A stretch of DNA of 64,000 nt from Nonomuraea thailandensis (GCF_024172165.1 NZ_JAMZEB010000002.1:11608501-11672500), one strand, 5' to 3'. Positions 52,111 to 61,602 are shown, counted from the stretch's first letter. The notes: generated from the letters alone by a model not told the origin. Numbers and translations: made by a program.

Positions 52111-53083
52111 GCTCGGCCAGCACGGCCCGGTGGTCGGTGCCGGGCACGTCGCGCACGCTGACCTCCCGCACCCCGACCCGCTGATCCACCAGCACGTGGT
52201 CGATCGTGATGAGCGGCGGCACCCGCTTGTTCGCCGGCCACGTGGGGATCAGCCCGGCCCCCACCTGGTCGGCCGCGTCCTTGTAACCCCGTGACAGCAG
52301 CCCGCGCATGGCGGCGTGGTCGAGTGAGGCGTTGAAGTCGCCCGCGATGATCCTGATCCGGTCGGGCGAGGCCGAGGGGAAGGCCGCGAGTGCCGCGTTC
52401 CAATCGCTGACCTGCGGCCCCAGCGGCGGGAACGGATGCGCGTCGATGAACTCGATGGGCTCGCCGCCCGGCAGTGAGATCGTCGCCACGGGCATCTGGT
52501 GCCCGACGGGCGGGATGGCGTCCCAGATCGCCTCGGCCGGATGCCTGGAGTAGATCCCGCTGCCGCCGGCGCTCCACTCGTCCTGCAGCACGCGGTGCGG
52601 CATGATCTCCTTGAGCCCGGCCGCGTCGAGGTCGGCGACCGCGCCCGGGGTCAGCTCCTGCGTGCTCAGCACGTCGGGCTCGAACTCGCGCACCATTCTC
52701 ATGATCGTCGCGATGTCGGCCCTGCCGAACAGCATGTTGATCGTCATGACCTTGAACGGCCTGCCGGCGGTCGCCTCGGCGGTGCCCAGCGCCCTGGGCA
52801 GCACGCTGAAGCCGAGAGCCGTGGCCGACAGCAGCGCGACGGCGGTCGCGGCCCGCCTGCGCCCGAGCGCCGCGATCAGGAGGGGGACGAGCGAGCCCGC
52901 CGCGGCGTACGGAGTCGCGGTCATGAGCTGGGTGGGCAGCGACCCGCGCTCCAGCCCGGCCACCCTGGCCACCGCCCAGGCGGCGAACGGGGACACAGCG
53001 ACCCAGGTCAGGGCCGTTGCGGGAAACTTCCTGCGCTTGCGTACGGGTGTCACGATCGTGCCGCCGACGGCAGAAGTCTCCAC
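52097..53083 (-). CDS. Endonuclease/exonuclease/phosphatase (EEP) family membrane protein
   Basis: This 328-residue protein has three N-terminal membrane segments (ALTWVAVSPFAAWAVARVAG, AAAGSLVPLLIAALG and AVALLSATALGF) and an extracytoplasmic EEP domain with MTINMLFG, TQEL, GDFNASLDH, TIDHVLVD and GTDHRAVLAEL, the metal and catalytic residues in order. Such membrane-tethered members hydrolyse phosphodiesters (nucleic acid or lipid) outside the cell. GTG start. Confidence 0.85.
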   Translation of the reverse strand: METSAVGGTIVTPVRKRRKFPATALTWVAVSPFAAWAVARVAGLERGSLPTQLMTATPYAAAGSLVPLLIAALGRRRAATAVALLSATALGFSVLPRALGTAEATAGRPFKVMTINMLFGRADIATIMRMVREFEPDVLSTQELTPGAVADLDAAGLKEIMPHRVLQDEWSAGGSGIYSRHPAEAIWDAIPPVGHQMPVATISLPGGEPIEFIDAHPFPPLGPQVSDWNAALAAFPSASPDRIRIIAGDFNASLDHAAMRGLLSRGYKDAADQVGAGLIPTWPANKRVPPLITIDHVLVDQRVGVREVSVRDVPGTDHRAVLAELTVP

Positions 53084-53116
53084 GCAGGCCCCCTTTTGGA
53101 ACGACGCAAATGGACT

Positions 53117-53680
53117 CTAGCCAAGCAGGCGCGAACCCGAGCCGAGCGCGGCCTGTCCGCGTGCGGCCAATCTCCGCGTCGCCTCGTCGGACAGCTCGGG
53201 GATCTCGTCCACGGGGAACCAGCGCAGGTCGAGCGACTCATCGCTCATCACGGCCTCGGCCCCGGCGGGCGCCACGGCGGCGTACTCGACGTCGAGGTGC
53301 CAGCTGTGCGGCGGATGGCACCACACGACGTGCTTGTCCACCGCGAGCGGTCCCGGCAGCAGCTCCAGCCCGGAGATCCCCGACTCCTCCCACGCCTCCC
53401 GCAGCGCGGCCGCCGCGAGTGACGTGTCGGAGATCTCGCAGTGGCCGCCCATCGGCAGCCACATCTTGGCCTTCGGGTGCAGCGTGAGCAGCACCTTGGA
53501 GCCGTCGTGCGACAGCACCGCCGTGGTAGCCGTCAGGTGCCCGGGCACGCACTCGCGCAGCATCGCGTCGTCGTGCGTCCGCAGGTGCTCGAGGAACTCG
53601 GCGCGCAGCGCCTCCTCCCCGGGCGTCGGCGCGGTCCAGGCGGACAGCACCTCCACCGCGTCGTGGTGCAGCAGGCTCAA
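53117..53680 (-). CDS. Nudix hydrolase
   Basis: This 187-residue Nudix protein has a slightly unusual box, GGHCEISDTSLA then REAWEESGI, of the GGH-x-E type. The substrate is unknown. The TTG at 53680 overlaps the stop of the DUF2342 gene by 4 nt, so it is probably translated together with it. An alternative start lies a few codons in (GTG in DAVEV). There is no signal peptide. Confidence 0.8.
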   Translation of the reverse strand: MSLLHHDAVEVLSAWTAPTPGEEALRAEFLEHLRTHDDAMLRECVPGHLTATTAVLSHDGSKVLLTLHPKAKMWLPMGGHCEISDTSLAAAALREAWEESGISGLELLPGPLAVDKHVVWCHPPHSWHLDVEYAAVAPAGAEAVMSDESLDLRWFPVDEIPELSDEATRRLAARGQAALGSGSRLLG

Positions 53681-54936
53681 CCTTCGTCGCCCTTGCCGTC
53701 GTCGGGACCCTTGTCGAGCTGTGAGATGTCCCACGCCGCCTCGCCGCGTACGAACGCGTCGGGGTCGTCGAGGTCCTCGGCCGTCGGCATGAGGTCGGGG
53801 TGGCCCCACAGCGCGTCGCGCCCGTCGAGCCCGCGCGCGCTCTCCAGCTCCCGCCACAGGGCGGCGGCCTCGCGCAGCCGCCTGGGCCGCAGCTCCAGCC
53901 CCACCAGGGTGCCGAACGTGAGCTCGGCCGGCCCGCCGGTGGCGCGGCGGCGGCGTACGGTCTCGCCGAGGGCGACGGCGGAGGGCAGCTTGCCCTGCGC
54001 GGCCTTGTCGACCACGGTGGCGACCCACCCCTCGACCAGGGCGAGCATCGTCTCCAGCCGCGCCAGGGCGGCCTTCTGCCGCTCGGTCTCCTCGGGCTTG
54101 AGCAGGTTGCCGCCGCTCAGCGCCTCCTGGATGGCCTGCGGGTTGTTGATGTCGAGCCCGCGGATCTGCTCTTCGAGGGCGGAGGTGTCGACCGTGATGC
54201 CCTTGGCGTACTCCTCGACCGCGCCCAGCAGGTGCGAGCGCAGCCACGGGACGTGCTGGAAGAGCCGGTGGTGCGCGGCCTCGCGCAGCGCCAGGTACAG
54301 CCTGATCTCGTCGGCCGGGATCTCCAGGCCCTCGCTGAAGTGCGCGATGCCGCCGGGCAGCAGCGCGGCCGTGTCGGAGAGCGGCAGGCCGATGTCGGTC
54401 GTGCCGACGACCTCACGGGCCAGCGAGCCGAGCGCCTGCCCGATCTGCTGGCCGACCATCATGCCGCCCATCTGCTTCAGCATGCCCATCAGCGGCCCGG
54501 CCATCTGCTGGGCCTCGGGGGGCAGCCCCGAGCCGCCGAGCGCGCCGCCCATGGTGTCGACCATGCGCTCCGCGATCGGCTCGCAAAGCTTTCGCCAAAT
54601 CGGGATCGTGTTCTCGATCCACTCCGACCGGCTCCAGGCCTGCGGGGTCGACACGCCGCTGGGCAGCGTCGTCGCCTCGTTCAGCCAGAGGTCGGCCAGG
54701 CTGAGCGCCTCGACGATCTGTCGGCGCTCGCCTTCCATGACGCTCGGGTCGCCCTCGGCGACCACGGCGTGCCTGGCGATGTTCTTCGCCATGTCCCAGT
54801 TGACAGGGCCGGAGCCCTGTGGCGCCGACAACATGTCGGCGAACTGGCGCATCGCCTGAGCCATCTGCTCAGGGTTGCCGAACATGGCGAACGGGTTCTC
54901 GTTGGGGTCGTTTTCGCGACCTGGCAGGTCAGTCAC
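53677..54936 (-). CDS. DUF2342 zinc-dependent metalloprotease-like protein
   Basis: This 419-residue protein resembles the DUF2342 family (Rv3195 in the same neighbourhood): a Met/Gly-rich N-terminal half (MGGALGGSG, LMGMLKQMGGMMVGQQ) and a putative zinc motif E-x-x-HH in LREAAHHRLFQHV, with a further His/Glu downstream. It is annotated in databases, from memory, as coenzyme F420-associated or metalloprotease-like, without proof. GTG start (MTDLPGREN). Divergent from the SDR gene. Confidence 0.85.
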   Translation of the reverse strand: MTDLPGRENDPNENPFAMFGNPEQMAQAMRQFADMLSAPQGSGPVNWDMAKNIARHAVVAEGDPSVMEGERRQIVEALSLADLWLNEATTLPSGVSTPQAWSRSEWIENTIPIWRKLCEPIAERMVDTMGGALGGSGLPPEAQQMAGPLMGMLKQMGGMMVGQQIGQALGSLAREVVGTTDIGLPLSDTAALLPGGIAHFSEGLEIPADEIRLYLALREAAHHRLFQHVPWLRSHLLGAVEEYAKGITVDTSALEEQIRGLDINNPQAIQEALSGGNLLKPEETERQKAALARLETMLALVEGWVATVVDKAAQGKLPSAVALGETVRRRRATGGPAELTFGTLVGLELRPRRLREAAALWRELESARGLDGRDALWGHPDLMPTAEDLDDPDAFVRGEAAWDISQLDKGPDDGKGDEG

Positions 54937-55021
54937 CGGTCTACCTCATGCAGGATGGAGGAGGAATCCACATCCGCCACGTTAGTCGTCCGACGGCGGA
55001 TCAGTGCAAAGTGAGGACCTG

Positions 55022-56092
55022 GTGCCTACCTCGAAACGCCCGCGTCAACCCGTCGTCGCCGTAACGGGCGCGGCCTCCGGCCTCGGCCGAGAGGTGCTCG
55101 CGAAACTCGTGACCTCCGCGGATTTCCGCAGAGTGGTGGCCATCGACGAGGAACGCGGCGACGTCCAGGAAGCCACGTGGAGAGTGATCGACGTACGAGA
55201 TCCGCTCTTGGCGAACCGGATCTCCGACATCGACGTCCTGGTCCATCTGGCCGGTGACTACGCCGTCGACTCCGACCCCTCCGAACGGCGGGCGTACAAC
55301 CTGCGCGCCGCTCAGACCGTGCTGACGGCCTGCGCCGCCGCGCGGGTGCGCAGGGTCGTGCTGGTGACGAGCGCGATGGTGTACGGCGCCGCGCCCGACA
55401 ACGAGGTGCCGCTGCCCGAGGACGCCCCCGTGGCGGCCGAGCCCGACACCGGCGTCGTCGGCGACTTCCTGGAGATCGAGTCCCTGGTGCGCCGGTCGCT
55501 GCGCAGCCACCCCGGCCTGGAGGTCACCGTGCTGCGCCCGGCCGCGGTCGTCGGCCCCGGCGTCGACACGGTGATCACCCGCCACTTCGAGTCGCCCAGG
55601 CTGCTCACCGTGAAGGGCTGCAGCCCGCACTGGCAGTTCTGCCACATCGACGACCTGGTCTCGGCGCTGGAGCTGGCGGCGCGCGGCCTGGTCGGCGGCG
55701 TGGTGGCGGTCGGCTCCGACGGCTGGCTGGGGCAGGACCAGGTGGAGGAGCTGTCCGGCATCCGAAGCCTGGAGCTCCCGGCGGGCCTGACGTTCGGCAC
55801 CGCGCAGCGCCTGCACCGCCTCGGCATCACCCCGGCCCCCGCGACCGATCTGCACTACGTCGTCTACCCGTGGGTGGTCGACTGCGCGGCGCTGCGGGAG
55901 GCCGGCTGGAAGCCGTCGTGGACGAACGAGGCCGCCTTCGAGCAGCTCCTGGAGCTGCGGGAGAACCGTACGACCGTGGTCGGCAGACGCCTGCCCGTCA
56001 AGGAGGCCACGCTCACCGCCGCGGGCGCCACCGTGGCCGTGATCGGCACCGCCGCGATCGTCCGTCAAGTCCGTAAGAAGCGCCGCGGATGA
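55022..56092 (+). CDS. SDR-family NAD(P)-binding protein (epimerase-like), atypical
   Basis: This 356-residue extended SDR has a Rossmann start VTGAASGLGREV and an NAD-dependent-epimerase body (VHLAGDYAV, VLVTSAMVYG, LRPAAVVGPG). The expected Y-x-x-x-K is not evident after the S-A-M-V-Y block (the Lys is missing in GDFLEIESLVRR), so it may be a non-catalytic or altered member. The C-terminus ends in a hydrophobic helix and KKRRG, suggesting membrane attachment. I chose the GTG at 55022 with GAGG. It is followed by moaE after 18 nt. Confidence 0.8.
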   Translation: MPTSKRPRQPVVAVTGAASGLGREVLAKLVTSADFRRVVAIDEERGDVQEATWRVIDVRDPLLANRISDIDVLVHLAGDYAVDSDPSERRAYNLRAAQTVLTACAAARVRRVVLVTSAMVYGAAPDNEVPLPEDAPVAAEPDTGVVGDFLEIESLVRRSLRSHPGLEVTVLRPAAVVGPGVDTVITRHFESPRLLTVKGCSPHWQFCHIDDLVSALELAARGLVGGVVAVGSDGWLGQDQVEELSGIRSLELPAGLTFGTAQRLHRLGITPAPATDLHYVVYPWVVDCAALREAGWKPSWTNEAAFEQLLELRENRTTVVGRRLPVKEATLTAAGATVAVIGTAAIVRQVRKKRRG

Positions 56093-56110
56093 ACGGTTAG
56101 AGTCTTTGTC

Positions 56111-56536
56111 GTGGACGTCATCCGCTTGCTCGGCATTCGCGACACCTCGCTCTCCGTCGACGAGGTGCTGGCAGCCGTGGCCGATCACGCCGCGGGCGGC
56201 ACCGCGTTCTTCGTGGGCACCGTCCGTGAGCAGGACCACGGAAAGCCGGTCACCAAGCTCTCCTACTCGGCTCACCCCTCGGCGGAGGCCGAGCTCCGGC
56301 AGGTCGCCGAGAAGGTCGCCGCCGACTTCCCGGTGACGGCGATCGCCGCCGTGCACCGGGTGGGCGAGCTGGAGCTGGGCGACACCGCCGTGATCGTCGC
56401 GGTGGCCGCGCCGCACAGGGACGAGGCGTTCAGGGCGGCCCGCCGCCTGATCGACGACCTCAAGGCGCAGGTCCCCATCTGGAAGCACCAGGTGTTCGCC
56501 GACGGCGAGACCGAGTGGGTCGGCGCCGGCGAATAA
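56111..56536 (+). CDS. moaE: Molybdopterin synthase catalytic subunit MoaE
   Basis: This 141-residue MoaE joins MoaD to convert precursor Z into molybdopterin. It shows AFFVGTVREQDHG, YSAHPSAEAEL, HRVGELELGD and VPIWKHQVFADG with the catalytic Lys, as in the family. GTG start. It lies 18 nt after the SDR gene and 10 nt before the PDZ-Lon gene, so they form one operon. MoeZ (14337) would supply the sulfur-charged MoaD. Confidence 0.93.
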   Translation: MDVIRLLGIRDTSLSVDEVLAAVADHAAGGTAFFVGTVREQDHGKPVTKLSYSAHPSAEAELRQVAEKVAADFPVTAIAAVHRVGELELGDTAVIVAVAAPHRDEAFRAARRLIDDLKAQVPIWKHQVFADGETEWVGAGE

Positions 56537-56546
56537 GCTCATCGAC

Positions 56547-57593
56547 ATGTCACGACGCGCCCTGACCCTGCTGCTCGCGGGATTCCTCGTGCTCGCGCTC
56601 GGGGTGATCGGCGCGTTCCGCCCGGTTCCGTACGTCGTGCTGAGCCCGGGCCCGACGGAGAACACGATCGGCGAGGTCGACAAGAAGCCCGTGATCACGA
56701 TCAAGGGCAGGCAGACCTACCCGACCACCGGCGCGCTGAGCCTGGTCACGGTCGCCTACCAGGGCGGCCCCGCCGCCCAGATCGACCTGCTGACCGCGCT
56801 GCGCGGCTGGCTCGACCCGACGGTGGCCGTGGTGCCGCAGGAGACCATCTTCGCCCCCGGCCGCGACGCCGAGGAGGTCGAGGAGGAAAACGTCGTGGAG
56901 ATGACGAACTCCCAGGACGCCGCGACCGCCGCCGCGCTGACCGAGCTCAAGATCCCCTACACCGTGGGTGTGGGCGTGCTGTCCACGTCGAAGGGCAAGC
57001 CCGCCGACGGCAAGGTGCAGAAGGACGACGAGATCACCTCCGTCGACGGCCGGCCGACGAAGGACTCCGAGGCCGTCCAGAAGGCGGTCAAGGCGCACAA
57101 GCCGGGCGACAGCGTGGTGCTCGGCATCGTGCGCGGCGAGGAGAAGCTGGACGTCACCCTGCAGGCCGTGGCCGGCCCCGAGGGGCAGACCATCGTCGGC
57201 CTGACCATGGGGCCCAAGTTCAACTTCCCGTTCGACGTGGACATCAGCGTGGGCGACGTCGGCGGCCCGAGCGCCGGGCTGATGTTCTCGCTCGGCATCT
57301 TCGACAAGCTGACGCCCGGCGAGCTGACCGGCGGCAAGAAGATCGCCGGCACCGGCACCATCCAGCCGACGGGCGAGGTGGGCGCGATCGGCGGCATCGC
57401 GCAGAAGATGATCGGGGCCAAGGACGCCGGCGCCACGATCTTCCTGACGCCTCCGGGCAACTGCGCGGAGGCCCTGCAGGCCGCGCCTGACGGCCTGCGG
57501 CTGGTCAGGGCCGACACGTTGCACCAGGCGGTGCAGGCGCTCGACGCGCTGCGCACCGGCAAGGGTCAGGTGCCCGCGTGCGAGGCCGGATGA
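56547..57593 (+). CDS. PDZ and Lon-domain membrane protease (YlbL-like)
   Basis: This 348-residue protein has an N-terminal membrane helix (RALTLLLAGFLVLALGVIGAF), a PDZ domain (GKPADGKVQKDDEITSVDG) and a C-terminal Lon-type Ser-Lys peptidase (GGPSAGLMFSLG with the Ser, GGIAQKMIGAK with the Lys). It processes or degrades membrane or extracytoplasmic proteins; the actinobacterial member Rv3194c is next to UPF0182, as here. ATG start. Confidence 0.92.
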   Translation: MSRRALTLLLAGFLVLALGVIGAFRPVPYVVLSPGPTENTIGEVDKKPVITIKGRQTYPTTGALSLVTVAYQGGPAAQIDLLTALRGWLDPTVAVVPQETIFAPGRDAEEVEEENVVEMTNSQDAATAAALTELKIPYTVGVGVLSTSKGKPADGKVQKDDEITSVDGRPTKDSEAVQKAVKAHKPGDSVVLGIVRGEEKLDVTLQAVAGPEGQTIVGLTMGPKFNFPFDVDISVGDVGGPSAGLMFSLGIFDKLTPGELTGGKKIAGTGTIQPTGEVGAIGGIAQKMIGAKDAGATIFLTPPGNCAEALQAAPDGLRLVRADTLHQAVQALDALRTGKGQVPACEAG

Positions 57594-57689
57594 AACTTCT
57601 GGCGATCGCCGTGCGTTAGCTGTACGGCTGGCACAGCGGTGTAGGTTGCCAGTCACGGACCGTTTTTTCATTACGACGAGGGGTTGGCC

Positions 57690-60600
57690 TTGAGCTTCCG
57701 GACCCCAGGAGCCGGCAGGGCGATGCGCTTGCCCCGCCGACCGCGACTGCTTCTGCCTGTGGCGATCGCCCTAGTGGCGATCGTGGCGCTGTTTTTCCTT
57801 TTCTCGGGCATTTACACCGACTACCTCTGGTACGACTCGACCGGCTTCACGTCGGTGTTCAGCGGCATGGTGCTGACTCAGATCGTGCTGTTCGTGGTCG
57901 GTGCGGTGCTCATGGTCGGCATCGCCGGCGGCAACATGCTGCTGGCGTTCAAGACGCGCCCGATGTTCGGGCCCGCGATCTTCGGTGGCGGCAGCGGCGC
58001 CGACCGCTATCGCATGGCGCTCGACCCCCATCGAAAGCTGATCTTCATCGTCGGCATGGGGCTGCTCGCCATCTTCTCCGGTTCCTCGTTCGCGGGGCAG
58101 TGGAAGACGTGGCTGGAGTTCAGCAACGGCGCATCGTTCGGCAAGACGGACAAGTTGTTCGGGATGGACATCTCGTTCTTCATGTTCGACTACCCGTTCA
58201 TCCGCATGGTGCTGAACTTCCTGTTCACCGCCGTGATCATCTCGATCGTGCTGGCGGCGATCACGCACTACCTGTACGGCGGCTTCCGCCTGCAGTCGCC
58301 CGGCGTGCACGCGTCCAGGGCGGCCCGCGTCCACCTGTCGGTGCTGCTGGGCATCTTCGTGCTGCTCAAGGCCGTCGCCTACTGGGTCGACCGCTTCGGC
58401 CTGGTCTTCTCCGACCGCGGCTACGTGCACGGCGCCTCCTACACCGACGTCAACGCGGTGCTGCCGGCCAAGACCATCCTCGCGATCATCGCGCTGATCT
58501 GCGCCGCGCTGTTCTTCGCCGGCGTGTTCCGGCCCGGCGGGATGCTGCCCGGCGTCTCCTTCGGCCTGCTCGTGCTCTCGGCCATCCTGATCGGCGGCGT
58601 CTACCCGGCGCTGGTCGAGCAGTTCCAGGTCAAGCCCAACCAGCAGGGCAAGGAGGCGGCCTACATCCAGCGCAACATCCAGGCCACCCGCGAGTCGTAC
58701 AACATCGACAAGACCGAGGTCGAGACCTACAACGCGCAGGCCGATCCGGCCGCGGTGCAGGCCAACGGCGACACCTCCGTCTCGGGCGTGCGCCTGCTCG
58801 ACCCGGCGCTGCTCGGCTCGACCTACGAGCAGACGCAGCGCATCAGAGGCTTCTACAGCTTCGCAGACCCGCTCGACGTCGACCGTTACCCCGACAGCAC
58901 GGGCAAGCTGGTGGACCACATCGTCGGCGTGCGCGAGCTGACCGGCCCGCCCACCGAGCAGAACAACTGGATCAACCGCGTACTCAAGTACACCCACGGC
59001 TACGGCTTCGTGGCCGCGCCGGGCAACAAGGTCGACTCCGGTGGCCTGCCCGCGTACGACGCCAAGGACATGCCGGTCACCGGTCCGCTGGTCGACAGCA
59101 CCAAGCTCAAGGAATCGCGCATCTACTTCGGCGAGGACGAGTCGGCGTCCGAGTACGTGATCGCCGGCGGCGACCCCAACAACCCGCAGGAGCTCGACTA
59201 CCCGGAGACGGGCGGCACGGGCCAGAAGAACAGCACCTACACCGGCAAGGGCGGCGTGCCCGTCGGCTCGTTCTTCAACAGGCTCCTGTACGCGGCCAAG
59301 TACAGCGAGGCGAACATCGTCCTGTCGGGCGACGTCAACGACAACTCGAAGATCCTGTACGTCCGCAACCCGCGTGACAGGGTGCAGAAGGTCGCGCCGT
59401 TCCTCACGCTCGACGGCAACCCCTACCCGGCGATCGTCGACGGGCGCGTCCAGTGGATCATCGACGGGTACACGACCTCCAACGACTACCCGTACGCGCA
59501 GAGCCAGAGCCTCGGCGACATGACGCGCGACACGTCCACCGACCGCCGCGTCATCGCGCAGCAGCCGAGCGACAAGATCAACTACATCCGCAACTCCGTC
59601 AAGGCCACGGTCGACGCCTACGACGGCACGGTGCGGCTGTACGCGTGGGACGCCAACGACCCTCTGCTCAAGACCTGGAGCAGCGCGTTCCCCGGCGTCA
59701 TCAGCCCGGCCTCGCAGATGAGCGCCGAGCTGCGCCAGCACGTGCGCTACCCGGAGGACCTGTTCAAGGTGCAGCGCTTCACCCTGTCGCGCTACCACAT
59801 CACCGACCCGGGCGCCTTCTACGGCGGCCAGGACGTGTGGAACGTCCCCAACGACCCCACCCAGGGCGACAAGAACATCAAGCAGCCGCCCTACTACCTG
59901 ACCACCACGATGCCGGGCAGCAACACGCCGGCGTTCTCGCTGACCACGACCTTCGTGCCCAGACAGGGTCCGAACCTGGCGGCGTTCATGGCGGTCAACT
60001 CGACGGCCGGGCCCGACTACGGGCGGATGCGGATCCTGCGGATGCCGCCGTCCGCCACGCCCATCCCAGGCCCCGGACAGGCACAGAACGCCTTCCAGAG
60101 CCGCTTCGCCGGTGAGCTCAACCTGCTCGGCGTGGGTGCCTCGTCGGTCCGTTACGGCAACCTCCTGACGTTGCCGTACGCGGGCGGGCTGGTCTACATC
60201 GAGCCGGTGTACATCCAGGTGACCGCCGGCGGCGGGCAGGAGCCGTACCCGATCCTGCAGCGGGTGCTGGTGTCGTTCGGCAGCAAGATCGGTGTGGCCC
60301 GCACGCTGGAGGAAGCCCTCACGGAGGTCTTCGGCGGCGAGCAGCAGCAACAGCAACAACCGAGCGACCAGCAACAGCAGGCTCAGCCCAACACGTCCAA
60401 CTCGGCACTCAACTCGGCGATCGCCAACGCCAAGAAGGCCTACTCGGACGCGCAGAAGGCGCTGCAGGCCAGCCCGCCCGACTGGGACGCCTACGGCGAC
60501 GCCCAGAAGCGGCTGGAGGAGGCCCTCCAGGCGCTGGAGGGGGCGAACGCGCAGCCGCAGCAGCAGCCGTCGCCCACGGCCTCGCCGACCGCATCGCCGA

Positions 60601-60701
60601 CCGCATCGCCGACCGCCTCACCGGCGGCCTCGCCCAGTGCTTCGCCGTCGGCATCCCCGACGGCGTCGCCCACGGCGTCGCCGACGGCCGACACCTCCTG
60701 A
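57690..60701 (+). CDS. UPF0182 large membrane protein
   Basis: This protein of about 1000 residues has seven N-terminal membrane helices (for example LLLPVAIALVAIVALFFLF and VIISIVLAAITHYLYGG) and a large extracytoplasmic domain with conserved blocks NIQATRESYNID, LLDPALLGSTYEQ, SRIYFGEDES-like and QGPNLAAFMAVN. It ends in a Gln-rich (EQQQQQQPSDQQQQ) and PTAS-repeat tail. Molecular function unknown. I chose the TTG at 57690 (MSFRTPGAG) with GAGGGG; TTG 57684 is an alternative. It matches Rv3193c. Confidence 0.92.
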   Translation: MSFRTPGAGRAMRLPRRPRLLLPVAIALVAIVALFFLFSGIYTDYLWYDSTGFTSVFSGMVLTQIVLFVVGAVLMVGIAGGNMLLAFKTRPMFGPAIFGGGSGADRYRMALDPHRKLIFIVGMGLLAIFSGSSFAGQWKTWLEFSNGASFGKTDKLFGMDISFFMFDYPFIRMVLNFLFTAVIISIVLAAITHYLYGGFRLQSPGVHASRAARVHLSVLLGIFVLLKAVAYWVDRFGLVFSDRGYVHGASYTDVNAVLPAKTILAIIALICAALFFAGVFRPGGMLPGVSFGLLVLSAILIGGVYPALVEQFQVKPNQQGKEAAYIQRNIQATRESYNIDKTEVETYNAQADPAAVQANGDTSVSGVRLLDPALLGSTYEQTQRIRGFYSFADPLDVDRYPDSTGKLVDHIVGVRELTGPPTEQNNWINRVLKYTHGYGFVAAPGNKVDSGGLPAYDAKDMPVTGPLVDSTKLKESRIYFGEDESASEYVIAGGDPNNPQELDYPETGGTGQKNSTYTGKGGVPVGSFFNRLLYAAKYSEANIVLSGDVNDNSKILYVRNPRDRVQKVAPFLTLDGNPYPAIVDGRVQWIIDGYTTSNDYPYAQSQSLGDMTRDTSTDRRVIAQQPSDKINYIRNSVKATVDAYDGTVRLYAWDANDPLLKTWSSAFPGVISPASQMSAELRQHVRYPEDLFKVQRFTLSRYHITDPGAFYGGQDVWNVPNDPTQGDKNIKQPPYYLTTTMPGSNTPAFSLTTTFVPRQGPNLAAFMAVNSTAGPDYGRMRILRMPPSATPIPGPGQAQNAFQSRFAGELNLLGVGASSVRYGNLLTLPYAGGLVYIEPVYIQVTAGGGQEPYPILQRVLVSFGSKIGVARTLEEALTEVFGGEQQQQQQPSDQQQQAQPNTSNSALNSAIANAKKAYSDAQKALQASPPDWDAYGDAQKRLEEALQALEGANAQPQQQPSPTASPTASPTASPTASPAASPSASPSASPTASPTASPTADTS

Positions 60702-60757
60702 CGCATTCGGTTTGCGCCCGCCCCGTGCCGCCCGGTAGCCTACTAAGGCACAAGCGA

Positions 60758-60834
60758 CGCGGGGTGGAGCAGTTCGGTAGCTCGCTGGGCTCATAACCCA
60801 GAGGTCGCAGGTTCAAATCCTGCCCCCGCTACCA
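60758..60834 (+). tRNA. Initiator tRNA (tRNA-fMet, CAT), copy 1
   Basis: A 77-nt cloverleaf with CAT anticodon, three consecutive G-C pairs in the anticodon stem (CTGGG/CCCAG), an unpaired 1:72 position (C1-T72) and encoded 3' CCA. These are initiator tRNA features. The T-arm is GCAGG/CCTGC. It lies 56 nt after the UPF0182 gene. Confidence 0.95.
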
Positions 60835-60841
60835 GGCCGAG

Positions 60842-60874
60842 GCCCGGGTTTCCGGAAACGGAGATCCGGGCTTT
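60842..60874 (+). terminator. Terminator after initiator tRNA copy 1
   Basis: GCCCGGGTTTCCG (60842-60854), GAAA loop, CGGAGATCCGGGC (60859-60871) pair over 13 positions with two G-U pairs, then TTT. It separates the two tRNA genes into independent units. Confidence 0.8.
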
Positions 60875-60943
60875 CGCGTGAGTGGGTGGGAATGTGGTTC
60901 GCGCACTGTCTGGAAGCCTGTATAGTAAGTACTAACACACCGA

Positions 60944-61020
60944 CGCGGGGTGGAGCAGTTCGGTAGCTCGCTGGGCTCATAACCCAGAGGTCGCAGGTTC
61001 AAATCCTGTCCCCGCTACCA
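60944..61020 (+). tRNA. Initiator tRNA (tRNA-fMet, CAT), copy 2
   Basis: Identical to copy 1 except one base in the T-stem (CCTGT instead of CCTGC), which turns a G-C pair into G-U. Encoded CCA. A TATAGT -10-like box at 60921-60926 suits its own promoter. Confidence 0.95.
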
Positions 61021-61025
61021 ACGAA

Positions 61026-61066
61026 AGTCCCCGGCCACCGGTTCATCCGGTGGCCGGGGACTTTTT
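61026..61066 (+). terminator. Strong terminator after initiator tRNA copy 2
   Basis: AGTCCCCGGCCACCGG (61026-61041), loop TTCAT, exact complement at 61047-61062, then TTTTT. A 16-bp perfect stem with a T-tract. Confidence 0.92.
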
Positions 61067-61124
61067 CGTTTTCCCCGGAAATGCAACCCTTGTCCGCCCG
61101 TGACAAGGGTGATTACATGATTAC

Positions 61125-61593
61125 ATGACCGATGAGGCAGTGCCCACCCTCTACGAGTGGGCCGGCGGCACCCAGGCTTTCGAGCGGCTGACCGAGGTGT
61201 TCTACCGCAGTGTCGTCAAGGACGACCTGATCGGGCCGCTGTTCGCGCACATGGACCCGGACCACCCGCAGTACGTGGCGATGTGGCTGAGCGAGGTCTT
61301 CGGCGGCCCCGACCGCTACACCACCGAGCGCGGCGGCTACTCCCACATGCTCCGCCACCACCTCGGCAAGTCGATCACCGAGCCGCAGCGCCGCAGATGG
61401 GTGAACCTGCTCATGGACGCGGCCGACGAGGTCGGGCTGCCCGACGACCCCGAGTTCAGGGCCGCCTTCGCCGGCTACATCGAATGGGGCACCAGGCTGG
61501 CCAGGCACAATTCCCAGCCGGGGGCGACCCCGCCGCCCGAGGCTCCGGTGCCGCACTGGGGGTGGGGGGGTCGCTCCGCCGTACCAGCCGTAA
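61125..61593 (+). CDS. glbO: Truncated haemoglobin group II (GlbO), apparent frameshift near its end
   Basis: The first 145 codons encode a group II truncated globin: Tyr B10 (VFYRSVV), proximal His in MLRHHLGKSI and Trp G8 (RRRWVNLL). At 61564-61570 a run of seven G follows TGGGGGT. As given, the frame reads on through the kinase start to 62045. With six G it would end HWGWG-VAPPYQP and stop at TAA 61591-61593, a natural end just before kdpD. The shift is a sequencing slip or a real homopolymer mutation. It binds O2/NO-type ligands. Confidence 0.8.
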
Positions 61594-61602
61594 CCTGGAG
61601 GA

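Noticed and set aside
57771..60374. Long open minus-strand frame opposite UPF0182
   Set aside because: Mirror of a well-supported membrane-protein gene; composition is typical of a shadow.
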